Assembly (NCBI GenBank): GCA_004552385.1
Contig: SFOL01000056.1
Coordinates: forward strand, 1-10,973
Direction of reading: 5' to 3'
Length of the DNA stretch: 10,973 nt
Source: Bacteroidales bacterium
GTDB lineage: Bacteria; Bacteroidota; Bacteroidia; Bacteroidales; Marinilabiliaceae
Under the pieces are notes generated by a model. It made no database searches and was not told where the DNA came from. It saw nothing but the letters and a program-made list of their open reading frames with translations. Below, piece by piece: positions 1 through 7,271 of the stretch; positions within the stretch are counted from its first letter, which is position 1, and each line of letters opens with the position of its first letter. The position numbers and the translations under genes are program-made.

Positions 1-60
1 TCCTTCGGCCGCTTTTCCTTGTGTCGTGTTACTTGCGGCGTGACATTGGGGTCTGATCAT
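1..60 (-). CDS. possible 5' end of a gene running off the left edge
   Basis: On the minus strand an ATG at 60-58 opens a frame of 20 codons that stays open to the window edge (M-I-R-P-Q-C-H-A-A-S...). A purine-rich AAGGGGAAGG directly precedes it, and the ATG lies 39 bases after the stop of the outer-membrane protein gene, so it could be the next gene of that operon. The 20 visible residues show no signal peptide or recognisable motif. The frame is the same as that of the upstream gene and also has no stop between that gene's TAG and this ATG, so the openness could be chance in GC-rich DNA. No function can be given. Confidence 0.2.
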   Translation of the reverse strand, partial: MIRPQCHAASNTTQGKAAEG

Positions 61-99
61 CCTTCCCCTTACCAGTGGTTCACGCTCGTGTCTGGAGTC

Positions 100-1434
100 C
101 TAAAACAGGTAATTCAGATTTACGTAGAATCCATTGTCGCCATCGTCCCCGCACATGGCGCGACCGTAGTCGGCTGATATTATGAAGTTGCTGTCCTTGT
201 GTATTTTCAGCCCGATCCCGGCCGAGCCGTGCGGCTTGTCGTTCCCGTTCCTGAAATAATCCGATCGTACGTCGTCAGGCACTCCGTTTTTGTCCACCTC
301 GTAGTTCTGCGTTGTTATGCCAAAGTCGCCGAAGACGTTTGTTCCTATGGCCCACTGTTGGCCGAGCAGGGTGAAGTGGGCGAACAGCCATCTTAACTCC
401 ACGTTGGCCAAGGCCACGCCGTCCGCCACAATCCTGTTTCTTAACACGCCGCGCATCGTCTTGCTCCCGCCGAGGCCTTGACTTGTTGCGCTTGTCAGCG
501 TGTTGGTCGTTATGTGAGGCAGAAGGTAATAAGCCACTCTGCCGCCCAGGCGGTTCTGCAGAGTCAGCCTGTAGGCCACGACGAGGTCGGGTGAGCCGAT
601 GCTGACGTATTGTCTGTGGGTGAGCGTGACGCGGGCGAATCCGCTGTTGTTGCTCGTGAAAGCTCGTGGCTCAAAAGCGAAGAGGGCCTCGCTCCATACG
701 CCTTTGGTCGGGAATGCCTCTTTGTCTCTGGTGTCTATCCCCGCCCCGAGTCTTATAAACACGTCAGTGCCGCCGTCAGCCTCCGACGGGCGGATCACGC
801 CCCACTGGCAGTAGAGGTCATACAAGCCGGGCGTGTCGGGTGCCGCACGTCTCAGTTCGCCGCGTTTTATGGGGCCGCAGTCGAAGTTGAACGCCGTGAC
901 TCCCAGTTGCGCGTAAGCCCTGCTTCCGGGTATGTCATACCTCACGCCGGCCATGAGCCTCAGCATCCGCCGGTGGTGGGCGTAGAAAGCGTGGCTCTTG
1001 TAGCGGGAGTCGTCTCTGTCGGTCCACTCTTCATGATATACGGCTTTGCGCCCGTTGAAACCATAAAAGTCAGTCAGCAGGTCGCGGTACCACGTCACGT
1101 CGGCGGTCAGGCGGAGCCCGTCGCTCATGCGGTTTAGCGTGCGCGGAGAGTCATAGTAAGCGCGGCAAAGCATAGTGCCGGCGGGGTAGCGGCTGCACTC
1201 TAAATACAGCGAATGGTCGTAGGCTGGGAATCGGCTCCCGTCGCCATACCAGTATAGGTTTGACAGCACGCCGTATTGAAACCCGAGATCCGAGTCATAC
1301 GATATGGCGGGCAGAATGCCGAATGAGAAGCCCTTCTTGACAAAAGAGGAGTCCGCCTCCACCATGGCATGAGAAGTGGTAGCGAGGGCAAGCGTGGCTA
1401 TGGCGGCCATGGCCACGCGGCGCATTGTGTGCAT
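100..1434 (-). CDS. Omp85-superfamily outer-membrane beta-barrel protein without POTRA domains
   Basis: This encodes 444 residues that look like the C-terminal barrel of the BamA/TamA (bacterial surface antigen) family. A signal peptide is visible: basic MRR, a hydrophobic Ala/Leu stretch to about residue 20, and a likely cut after Ser-His-Ala (21-23). There is no room for POTRA repeats, because barrel-like alternating sequence begins by about residue 36. Family marks are Asp-Thr-Arg-Asp at 234-237 followed by Phe-Pro-Thr-Lys-Gly, a loop-6-like Gly-Gly-Ser-Lys-Thr-Met-Arg-Gly at 322-329, Glu-Leu-Arg-Trp at 346-349, and a terminal Phe after aromatic alternation, typical of a last barrel strand. 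It probably sits in the outer membrane; whether it assembles proteins or acts as a channel cannot be told. The ATG at 1434 is preceded by AGGA; the ATG at 1425 would also leave a full signal peptide. It is divergent from mutS. Confidence 0.85.
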   Translation of the reverse strand: MHTMRRVAMAAIATLALATTSHAMVEADSSFVKKGFSFGILPAISYDSDLGFQYGVLSNLYWYGDGSRFPAYDHSLYLECSRYPAGTMLCRAYYDSPRTLNRMSDGLRLTADVTWYRDLLTDFYGFNGRKAVYHEEWTDRDDSRYKSHAFYAHHRRMLRLMAGVRYDIPGSRAYAQLGVTAFNFDCGPIKRGELRRAAPDTPGLYDLYCQWGVIRPSEADGGTDVFIRLGAGIDTRDKEAFPTKGVWSEALFAFEPRAFTSNNSGFARVTLTHRQYVSIGSPDLVVAYRLTLQNRLGGRVAYYLLPHITTNTLTSATSQGLGGSKTMRGVLRNRIVADGVALANVELRWLFAHFTLLGQQWAIGTNVFGDFGITTQNYEVDKNGVPDDVRSDYFRNGNDKPHGSAGIGLKIHKDSNFIISADYGRAMCGDDGDNGFYVNLNYLF

Positions 1435-1481
1435 CGATGTCCTATGTGGTGTGAATACGTGCTAAATTACGCATTTTTGGT

Positions 1482-1489
1482 TACTTTTG
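1482..1489 (+). promoter_or_regulatory. candidate Bacteroidetes -7 box for mutS
   Basis: TACTTTTG matches the Bacteroidetes -7 consensus TAnnTTTG exactly and lies about 68 bases before the mutS start. It follows an AAATTA and T-rich stretch often seen at such promoters. I see no TTTG at the usual -33 distance. I found no equivalent perfect box on the minus strand for the divergent outer-membrane protein gene. Confidence 0.5.
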
Positions 1490-1556
1490 CACGCTGGCGG
1501 CGGTTCTGCCGAATGTCTCAAAACGTTGATATTCTTCTTAATCTGAAATACTCAAG

Positions 1557-4190
1557 GTGGCCAAATCTTTTACCGACACGCCTCTCATGAAGCAATACAT
1601 GAGCATCAAGTCCAAGCATCCGGATGCCATGCTGCTATTCAGGGTTGGCGATTTCTATGAGACCTACCTGGATGACGCCCCTAAGGCCGCCAAGATTCTC
1701 GGCATCACACTTACGCAGCGCAGCGGCACTAACCCCGAGCTCGGCGCTTTGGCCGGATTCCCTTATCATGCCCTCGACACCTACCTGCCCAAGCTCGTGA
1801 GGGCGGGACTCCGGGTTGCCGTATGCGACCAGCTTGAGGACCCCAAGCAGGCTAAAGGCATCGTCAAGCGCGGCATCACGGAGCTTGTTACTCCCGGCGT
1901 GGCAATTACCGACGGCGTGCTCGTCACCACAGAGAACAACTTCCTCTGTTGCGTCAATTTCACCCAGTCTGGCATAGGCGTGGCGTTTCTCGACATATCG
2001 ACTGGCGAGTTTATGATGGGCCAGGGCGATGCGCAATATGTCGACCGCCTCCTCGCCACGTTCCGCCCCAAGGAAGTCCTCTTTGAAAAAGGACGCCGAC
2101 AGAGCTTTGTCGAGGCGTTCGGCAATAAGTGGGTGACTTATCCGTTTGACGACTGGGCTTTCCAGCCGCAATCAGCCAAAGAGAGGCTCGTTAAGCATTT
2201 CGACACCCAAAGCCTCAAGGGCTTTGGCGTGGAAGACCTCGTGGCCGGTGTCACGGCCGCCGGAGCCATCCTCTATTATCTTGACGTCACGCAGCACGAT
2301 GGGCAGGCCCACATAAGCCGTCTCCAGCGTATTGATGAGCAAGCCTATGTCTGGATTGACAGGTTCTCCATCAGGAATCTTGAACTCTTCAACGACGGGC
2401 GTGACGGCTTATGCTCTCTTGCCGACGTCGAAGACAGGTCTACAACGCCAATGGGCAGCCGTCTGCTCAAGCGGTGGCTCGCTATGCCCCTGCGAGACGT
2501 GCGCGCCATAGGCCGACGGCTCGACGTGGTGCAGACTTTCGTGGCGGACCCCGCGCTGACCGCCGAGGCTCAGAAACTCCTCCGCGAGGTGGGCGACATG
2601 GAGAGGCTCGTCGGCAAGATTGCCTGTTGCCGCATCACTCCGCGCGAGGTCGTGATGCTCAAGCGCGCGCTCGAGGCCATACCGGCTATCAAGGCGTTGG
2701 TGCGTCAGGCGGCTGACGGCTCCGCTTTGTGCGGCATGGTTGCCGCCCTCGATGATTGCGACGCGCTCCGCGCCAGGATTGAACACGACATAGTGCCCGA
2801 GCCGCCCACCACTATCCAAAAATGCGGAGTCATAGCAACAGGGGTGTCGCCCGAGCTCGATGAGCTGAGGCGCATATCCACATCTGGCCGTGAATACCTC
2901 ACCGACCTCCAGGCGCGCCTGTCGGCAGAGACGGGGATCCCGTCTCTCAAAGTGGCGTACAACAATGTGTTCGGTTACTTCATCGAGGTCAGAAACACCC
3001 ATAAAGACAAAGTCCCGCCCGACTGGATCCGCAAGCAGACGATGACGGCGGCCGAGAGATACGTGACGCCAGAACTTAAGGAGTATGAGGAGAAGATTGT
3101 GGGAGCCGACCAGCGAATAGCCGTGCTCGAGGCCGAGCTGTACTCCGCGCTCATTGCCGAACTTAACGCTCACCTCGGCACCGTGCAGGCCGACGCGGCT
3201 CGCCTGGCCGAGGTCGACGTCTTGCACACGTTCGCCCGTAACGCTGTGGACTACTCCTACTGCCGCCCCGACGTGAACGACTCGGACATCCTCGATATCG
3301 TCGACGGGCGCCACCCCGTCATAGAGAGGCTCATGCCCGATGGCGACTCCTACGTCTCGAATAGCGTGCACCTTGACCCCGCCGGCCAGCAGATTATCAT
3401 TGTAACCGGCCCAAACATGGCGGGCAAGAGCGCGCTCTTGCGTCAGACCGCGCTAATCGTGCTTCTTGCGCAGTGCGGCTCGTTCGTGCCTGCGACGAAG
3501 GCATCTGTCGGCGTGGTTGACAAGATATTCACGCGCGTGGGTGCCAACGACAACCTGTCGCAGGGCGAGAGTACCTTCATGGTCGAGATGACTGAGGCCG
3601 CCAACATCCTCAACAATGTCACGCCGCGCAGCCTTGTCTTGTTCGACGAGCTCGGCCGCGGGACGAGCACCTACGACGGCATTTCGCTCGCCTGGGCCAT
3701 AGTGGAATACTTGCATGACTGCGCCCGAGCCCGCGCCAAGACTCTTTTCGCCACGCACTATCATGAGCTCAACGACATGGAGCGAAAGTATGACCGAATT
3801 AAGAACTTCAACGTCTCTGTGCGAGAGGCCGCTGGCAAGGTCATCTTTCTCCGAAAGCTCGTGCCGGGCGGCTCGGAGCATAGCTTCGGCATCCATGTGG
3901 CGAAGCTCGCGGGCATGCCACGTGAGGTGGTCTCGCGCGCCAACGAGATCCTTGCGCAGCTGGAACGCGAGCGCGACGGAGAACCCGACCAGGCCAAGGA
4001 GGTCAAGGGTTTCAAAAAAACTGGCGACAGGAAAGAGGGGGCGGTGCAGCTGAGCCTCTTCCAACTCGACGACCCGCTCGTCAAGAGCATCAGGGATGAG
4101 ATTGCGGGCCTCGACATTGATAACCTGACGCCTCTTGAGGCCCTCAACAAGCTCAATGACATCAAAAGACTGCTCGGCCTCGGCATGTGA
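1557..4190 (+). CDS. mutS: DNA mismatch repair protein MutS
   Basis: This is an 877-residue MutS, full length for the family. It recognises mismatches and small loops in new DNA and, using ATP, recruits MutL. The N-terminal mismatch-reading motif Gly-Asp-Phe-Tyr-Glu is at 31-35, with Phe33 and Glu35 the DNA-contacting pair. Connector, lever and clamp regions follow to about 570. The ATPase domain has Walker A Gly-Pro-Asn-Met-Ala-Gly-Lys-Ser at 618-625, Walker B Asp697-Glu698, the signature Gly-Arg-Gly-Thr-Ser-Thr just after it, and the Thr-His-Tyr-His switch at 733-736. Near the C-terminus Gln-Leu-Ser-Leu-Phe at 831-835 fits the sliding-clamp binding motif. The start is GTG: a stop lies in frame at 1539-1541 and no ATG lies between it and the conserved region. 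The first in-frame ATG (1587) would remove part of the conserved N-terminal start. Shine-Dalgarno support is weak. Confidence 0.98.
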   Translation: MAKSFTDTPLMKQYMSIKSKHPDAMLLFRVGDFYETYLDDAPKAAKILGITLTQRSGTNPELGALAGFPYHALDTYLPKLVRAGLRVAVCDQLEDPKQAKGIVKRGITELVTPGVAITDGVLVTTENNFLCCVNFTQSGIGVAFLDISTGEFMMGQGDAQYVDRLLATFRPKEVLFEKGRRQSFVEAFGNKWVTYPFDDWAFQPQSAKERLVKHFDTQSLKGFGVEDLVAGVTAAGAILYYLDVTQHDGQAHISRLQRIDEQAYVWIDRFSIRNLELFNDGRDGLCSLADVEDRSTTPMGSRLLKRWLAMPLRDVRAIGRRLDVVQTFVADPALTAEAQKLLREVGDMERLVGKIACCRITPREVVMLKRALEAIPAIKALVRQAADGSALCGMVAALDDCDALRARIEHDIVPEPPTTIQKCGVIATGVSPELDELRRISTSGREYLTDLQARLSAETGIPSLKVAYNNVFGYFIEVRNTHKDKVPPDWIRKQTMTAAERYVTPELKEYEEKIVGADQRIAVLEAELYSALIAELNAHLGTVQADAARLAEVDVLHTFARNAVDYSYCRPDVNDSDILDIVDGRHPVIERLMPDGDSYVSNSVHLDPAGQQIIIVTGPNMAGKSALLRQTALIVLLAQCGSFVPATKASVGVVDKIFTRVGANDNLSQGESTFMVEMTEAANILNNVTPRSLVLFDELGRGTSTYDGISLAWAIVEYLHDCARARAKTLFATHYHELNDMERKYDRIKNFNVSVREAAGKVIFLRKLVPGGSEHSFGIHVAKLAGMPREVVSRANEILAQLERERDGEPDQAKEVKGFKKTGDRKEGAVQLSLFQLDDPLVKSIRDEIAGLDIDNLTPLEALNKLNDIKRLLGLGM

Positions 4191-4219
4191 CCTCTACGGC
4201 GCTCTGCAACCATCAAACT

Positions 4220-4255
4220 TTTGGGAGCTTTTTATGCCCGAAATACTTATCTTTG
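4220..4255 (+). promoter_or_regulatory. candidate promoter of gpmA
   Basis: A perfect -7 box TATCTTTG lies at 4248-4255, 38 bases before the gpmA ATG. A TTTG at 4220-4223 could act as the -33 element, but the 24-base spacer is longer than the usual 19-21. The leader that follows is A-rich with no Shine-Dalgarno sequence, as is common for highly expressed Bacteroidetes genes. This suggests gpmA does not depend on mutS transcription. Confidence 0.6.
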
Positions 4256-4293
4256 CAATGATTATCTAAGATCATAAAAACAAACAGATAACA

Positions 4294-5046
4294 ATGAAGA
4301 GAATCGTCCTTATCCGCCACGGCCAGAGCGCCTGGAACTTGGAGAACCGTTTCACCGGTTGGACCAACGTTGACCTCACCGAGAACGGCGTGAACGAGGC
4401 CGTCAAGGCCGGCAAGACCCTCAAAGAGCAGGGCTTCACTTTCGACATCGCTTACACCTCTTTCCTCAAGCGTGCCGTCAAGACCCTCAACAACGTCCTC
4501 GACCAGATGGATCTCGACTGGATCCCTGTTGAGAAGAGCTGGCGCCTCAACGAGAAGCACTATGGCGACCTCCAGGGCCTCAACAAGGCTGAGACAGCCA
4601 AGCAGTATGGCGATGAGCAGGTCAAGATTTGGCGTCGCAGCTACGATGTCGCACCAAACCCCATCCCTGACACCGACGAGCGCAGCGCCACCAAGGATCC
4701 CCGCTACGCAAGCTACGTTCCTGATTGCGAGATCCCTCGCACCGAGAGCCTCAAGGACTGTATTGAGCGCGCGCTTCCTTACTGGAAGAGCGTCATCTTC
4801 CCACAGCTCAAGAAGGTCGACAACATCGTTGTCGTAGCCCATGGCAACTCGCTCCGCGGCATCATCAAGTTCCTCAAGGGCATCTCTGACCAGGACATCA
4901 TCTCCCTCAACCTCCCGACCGCTGTACCTTACTGCTTCGAGTTCGATGAGAAGACCTTCAAGCTCACCAATGACTACTTCGTAGGTGATCCGGAGGAGAT
5001 CAAGAAGCTTCAGGAGGCTGTCGCTAACCAGGGCAAGGCGAAGTAA
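4294..5046 (+). CDS. gpmA: 2,3-bisphosphoglycerate-dependent phosphoglycerate mutase
   Basis: This encodes 250 residues, the usual length for the cofactor-dependent enzyme that interconverts 3- and 2-phosphoglycerate in glycolysis and gluconeogenesis in the cytosol. The phospho-acceptor motif Leu-Ile-Arg-His-Gly is at 6-10, so His9 is the phosphorylated residue. Arg60, Glu87 (in Leu-Asn-Glu-Lys-His-Tyr-Gly) and His183 (in Ala-His-Gly-Asn-Ser) fill the other active-site positions. The longer insert between these motifs separates it from the short fructose-2,6-bisphosphatase/CobC-like relatives. Codon choice is visibly narrower than in its neighbours (Leu mostly CTC, Lys mostly AAG, Ile mostly ATC), as expected for an abundant protein. 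It has its own promoter-like box and its own terminator, so it is probably monocistronic. Confidence 0.97.
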   Translation: MKRIVLIRHGQSAWNLENRFTGWTNVDLTENGVNEAVKAGKTLKEQGFTFDIAYTSFLKRAVKTLNNVLDQMDLDWIPVEKSWRLNEKHYGDLQGLNKAETAKQYGDEQVKIWRRSYDVAPNPIPDTDERSATKDPRYASYVPDCEIPRTESLKDCIERALPYWKSVIFPQLKKVDNIVVVAHGNSLRGIIKFLKGISDQDIISLNLPTAVPYCFEFDEKTFKLTNDYFVGDPEEIKKLQEAVANQGKAK

Positions 5047-5075
5047 ATAGTGGACTTTTAGTCACTAAATATTTG

Positions 5076-5114
5076 TGGCCGCAGGACGATTATTCATCCT
5101 GCGGCCATTTTTTT
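5076..5114 (+). terminator. intrinsic terminator of gpmA
   Basis: A perfect 11-bp inverted repeat (TGGCCGCAGGA at 5076-5086 and its complement at 5097-5107) encloses a 10-base loop and is followed by seven T residues. It lies 29 bases after the gpmA stop codon. This is a textbook Rho-independent terminator. Confidence 0.95.
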
Positions 5115-5165
5115 CGCCATTTCTCACATTGCGCTAATCCCATTCGTCATTTTTGTTTTGAAAAG

Positions 5166-5214
5166 GTGCACAGTGACGATTTTGTATAGTTAAAATGTGT
5201 ATATTTGTGCACAG
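5166..5214. repeat. pair of GTGCACAG direct repeats around the DUF805 promoter
   Basis: GTGCACAG occurs at 5166-5173 and again at 5207-5214, 41 bases apart start to start, close to four helical turns. Each holds the 6-base palindrome GTGCAC. The second copy shares its first G with the end of the TATATTTG box. They could be operator sites for a regulator of the downstream gene, but two 8-mers are limited evidence. Confidence 0.3.
5181..5207 (+). promoter_or_regulatory. candidate promoter of the DUF805 gene
   Basis: TATATTTG at 5200-5207 matches the -7 consensus TAnnTTTG exactly. A TTTG at 5181-5184 precedes it, but the 15-base spacer is shorter than the usual 19-21. It would give a leader of roughly 85 bases before the ATG at 5299, ending in an A-rich stretch in place of a Shine-Dalgarno sequence. 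Confidence 0.5.
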
Positions 5215-5298
5215 GTGCCAGGCTGTTTGGCGGTTCTCGCAAGAGGAATTCGTGCATTGCTTGCCTCGCTTTTGTAATTAACTAAAAAACAAGAAGTT

Positions 5299-5685
5299 AT
5301 GATAGGTGTTTTTAAAAAGTGTATGACCACCGATTTCGCTAATTTCAGCGGGCGTGCGCGTCGTCGTGAGTTTTGGCTCTTCGCTCTTGCAGGCTTTTGC
5401 ATCAGTCTCATTTTTCGAGTGCTCGGTTTGATAGCAGTCGCCACGACGAGCGCGTATGTCATTGCCTTGGTCCACTTCCTTTCTATATTGGCAAGCATTG
5501 CTATGCTCATCCCGTCATTGGCCGTTTGCGTGCGACGTCTGCACGACACGGGCAAGTCTGGCCTTTGGCTTTTGATTCTGCTCGTGCCCTTCGTAGGCGC
5601 AATTGTTGTGCTCGTCTTCGAGCTCCTTCCTGGCAATGTCGGCGACAACAAGTATGGTGCCGATCCCAAGCAAATCCAGGGGTAA
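5299..5685 (+). CDS. DUF805 family inner-membrane protein
   Basis: This encodes 128 residues with the layout of the DUF805 (YhaH-like) family, whose biochemical role is unknown. A cytoplasmic N-terminal segment carries Phe-Ser-Gly-Arg-Ala-Arg-Arg-Arg-Glu-Phe-Trp (16-26). Three hydrophobic segments follow at about 25-46, 53-77 and 88-109. The family signature Arg-Arg-Leu-His-Asp-Thr-Gly-Lys-Ser-Gly (79-88) lies between the last two, and the tail ends in Gly-Asn-Val-Gly-Asp-Asn-Lys-Tyr-Gly-Ala-Asp-Pro (112-123). All family marks are intact. It appears to be a single-gene unit, with a promoter-like box upstream and a bidirectional terminator 41 bases after the stop. The start is supported by agreement with the family length. 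Function should not be inferred beyond 'membrane protein'. Confidence 0.9.
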   Translation: MIGVFKKCMTTDFANFSGRARRREFWLFALAGFCISLIFRVLGLIAVATTSAYVIALVHFLSILASIAMLIPSLAVCVRRLHDTGKSGLWLLILLVPFVGAIVVLVFELLPGNVGDNKYGADPKQIQG

Positions 5686-5726
5686 CGATATAATGCCTCA
5701 TACGGGCTCGAAAGCGCCTATATGCC

Positions 5727-5765
5727 AAAAGCCTGCGTACGAACCTATGTCGTACGCAGGCTTTT
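5727..5765. terminator. bidirectional terminator between DUF805 and the Cse60-like gene
   Basis: A perfect 16-bp inverted repeat (arms 5727-5742 and 5750-5765) with a 7-base loop begins with AAAA and ends with TTTT, so it can end transcription from both sides. It lies 41 bases after the plus-strand DUF805 stop and 60 bases after the minus-strand Cse60-like stop, between two convergent genes. Confidence 0.9.
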
Positions 5766-5825
5766 ATGATTACCCTGAGGCCGCCCAAGCTCCTTATATG
5801 CTCAAGCCTCGCCCAAGGCAAGCCG

Positions 5826-6020
5826 CTAATCCTTCTTATAGACGAGCAACGCGGAATAAGTGTTGACGCCAAGAGCCGAGTGACCCTCGTATTTCACGTC
5901 GACAACGTCAGTCTCGCTTAATCCTTCCTCTTTGATGAACTCATTAATCTGCACATCGATAGTCGCGTCGAAATCGTCAGTGCCAGTGTACTGGAAATGC
6001 TTCGTCTGAATTGTAGCCAT
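5826..6020 (-). CDS. small Cse60-like protein (Spore_Cse60 family resemblance)
   Basis: This encodes a 64-residue acidic, soluble protein with no signal peptide or membrane segment. The pattern is a beta strand at the start (Ala-Thr-Ile-Gln-Thr-Lys), an amphipathic helix with Ile-Asn-Glu-Phe-Ile-Lys-Glu-Glu (25-32), then Val-Asp-Val-Lys-Tyr (40-44) and a closing strand Tyr-Ser-Ala-Leu-Leu-Val-Tyr-Lys-Lys (55-63). This resembles the Cse60 family, named from a sporulation-time Bacillus protein of about 60 residues but also present in bacteria that do not sporulate. The role is unknown. I chose the ATG at 6020 rather than one at 6047, because the extra nine residues add nothing family-like and the A-rich leader before 6020 is typical. 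It follows holA on the same strand after 159 bases, so it may be on the same transcript or have its own promoter; no perfect -7 box is visible. Confidence 0.8.
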   Translation of the reverse strand: MATIQTKHFQYTGTDDFDATIDVQINEFIKEEGLSETDVVDVKYEGHSALGVNTYSALLVYKKD

Positions 6021-6095
6021 GACTATGTTTTTTGTGACAAGCCGCACTTTATTGCGTTGCCAAAGGTTATTTTTTTGTTATTGCCGGTCTTTGCC

Positions 6096-6114
6096 GTCGT
6101 GGCGTAGACACGAC
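6096..6114. other. small hairpin in the holA to Cse60-like gap
   Basis: GTCGTG at 6096-6101 and CACGAC at 6109-6114 form a 6-bp perfect stem with a 7-base loop. It is not followed by a T tract in the minus-strand direction, so it is not a convincing terminator for holA. It may be an RNA-stabilising or processing hairpin, or chance. Confidence 0.2.
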
Positions 6115-6179
6115 TGCGAATTTAGCGTTTTTTTTGTATAAAGGCAAAGGACTGCGCCATGACCTTTATTCCCGCCCCG

Positions 6180-7214
6180 TCAGCCTATGACTCTGCATAC
6201 CAAGTCAACCAGCATGTCGCGGGTTGTCGTTTCGGGCCAGTTGTAGCCCTTCGACCGCATGTCATACTCGGCCAGCAGGTTCGTTATTCTCATGCAGTCC
6301 GATGCCGTGTAGAGGCGCGAGGCGGGCCCGAAGTTTTTCGACACCATGAATGGGCTGCGCTCGCCCACTGCCATGGCCGCCTTTACCGCCTCGTCGTCGC
6401 TCTTCGTCGTCGCTTTTGCGAAGCAGTAGGTGAAAAGATGGTCAAAACCGTTGTATAATGCGGCTATTATGGCCTGCACCGGGTATGCTTTCTCGTTTTG
6501 CCCCATGGCTTTCACAATGGTCAGAGCCTTGCGCTTGTCTTTTCTGAAGAGGGCGTCGCGCAACTCGAAGGCGTTATACTCTTTGCTTATCCCGACGTTG
6601 TCGGACACCATATCGACGGTAATGGTCTTAAGCCCAGCGCCCACGGCGGCCCTGATCTTCTCAATGGCTTTGGCCGCGTCTGTCATGTTTGTGCCCACGT
6701 GTTCGGCCAGCAGGTCCGCGGCGCGGTCTTCTATGCCGAATCCGCTTTTGGTGGCGAAGGTGCTTATCCAGTGTGGCATCTGGTTGTCATACAGCTTCTT
6801 CGTCTCCATAATCGCGCCGCCGGCTTTCTCTATTGCTTTGTAGAGCTTCAGCCTCTTGTCCAAAGCTTTATACTTGTGGCAAATGACGAGCACCGTCGTG
6901 GGCAGGCAGTGGGAGACGTAGGTCTCCAGGTCGCCTATTTGGCTTGTGGCCTGCGCTTCGCGCACTATCACGACTCGTCTTTCGGCGAACGTGGGGTACT
7001 GGTCGCACTCCAGACCCACTTTCTTGCCCGACGTGTCGCGCCCGTACACCACGGTTTGGTTGAAAGTGCGTTCCGCCTCGTCCATGGCGTGCTGCTCTAT
7101 ATAGTCTGACACCACGTCGATGGGGTAGGGCTCCTCGCCCATCAGCAGATATACGGGGCGGTATGTGCCGCCTTTCAGCTCTTTCAGTATTTCTTCTTGC
7201 GATAAAACAGCCAT
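6180..7214 (-). CDS. holA: DNA polymerase III delta subunit
   Basis: This encodes 344 residues, the normal length for the delta subunit, which opens the beta sliding clamp within the clamp-loader complex at the replication fork. The N-terminal region has the delta-type start Pro-Val-Tyr-Leu-Leu-Met-Gly-Glu-Glu-Pro-Tyr (20-30). The degenerate AAA+ core follows, with Arg-Arg-Val-Val-Ile-Val-Arg-Glu-Ala (79-87) and Thr-Val-Leu-Val-Ile-Cys-His-Lys (107-114). The middle has Asn-Ala-Phe-Glu-Leu-Arg-Asp-Ala-Leu-Phe-Arg-Lys-Asp (214-226), the start of the C-terminal helical domain. There is no functional P-loop, as expected for delta. It lies 57 bases after the AMP nucleosidase gene on the same strand and is probably co-transcribed with it. 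The ATG at 7214 has little Shine-Dalgarno support. Confidence 0.93.
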   Translation of the reverse strand: MAVLSQEEILKELKGGTYRPVYLLMGEEPYPIDVVSDYIEQHAMDEAERTFNQTVVYGRDTSGKKVGLECDQYPTFAERRVVIVREAQATSQIGDLETYVSHCLPTTVLVICHKYKALDKRLKLYKAIEKAGGAIMETKKLYDNQMPHWISTFATKSGFGIEDRAADLLAEHVGTNMTDAAKAIEKIRAAVGAGLKTITVDMVSDNVGISKEYNAFELRDALFRKDKRKALTIVKAMGQNEKAYPVQAIIAALYNGFDHLFTYCFAKATTKSDDEAVKAAMAVGERSPFMVSKNFGPASRLYTASDCMRITNLLAEYDMRSKGYNWPETTTRDMLVDLVCRVIG

Positions 7215-7271
7215 CGGATTCTGTCGTCTTTTTGCTTGCGCGTTAGTGGTTCGCGGGCCGAAAGCGTGCGC

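Noticed and set aside
1..102. Possible stop-codon readthrough of the outer-membrane protein, since its frame stays open after TAG to the window edge
   Set aside because: The protein ends exactly with an aromatic-alternating strand and terminal Phe, as outer-membrane barrels do, so the TAG is very likely the true end.
610..1137. Plus-strand frame of 175 codons inside the outer-membrane protein gene
   Set aside because: It is antisense to a gene with a signal peptide, Omp85 motifs and a terminal Phe. It has no start signal or motif of its own.
2409..3371. 320-codon open frame on the minus strand opposite mutS
   Set aside because: It lies wholly inside the conserved core of MutS. GC-rich third positions make antisense stops rare, and the product looks like no protein family.
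4213..4842. 209-codon open frame on the minus strand opposite gpmA
   Set aside because: It is a shadow created by the restricted codons of gpmA. The acidic, Leu/Val-rich product has no recognisable domain, and the plus-strand GpmA is unmistakable.
6061..6069. Minus-strand TAACCTTTG as a -7 box for the Cse60-like gene
   Set aside because: It has one extra base between TA and TTTG, and there is no TTTG at the right distance upstream.
6131..6178. ATAAAGG...CCTTTAT inverted repeat next to a run of eight T residues as a holA terminator
   Set aside because: In the minus-strand direction the stem is followed by A residues, not T, and in the plus direction the T run precedes the stem. The geometry is wrong for an intrinsic terminator.
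6498..7109. 203-codon plus-strand frame opposite holA
   Set aside because: It is a shadow of the delta subunit gene, with a low-complexity His/Val/Leu mix and no motif.
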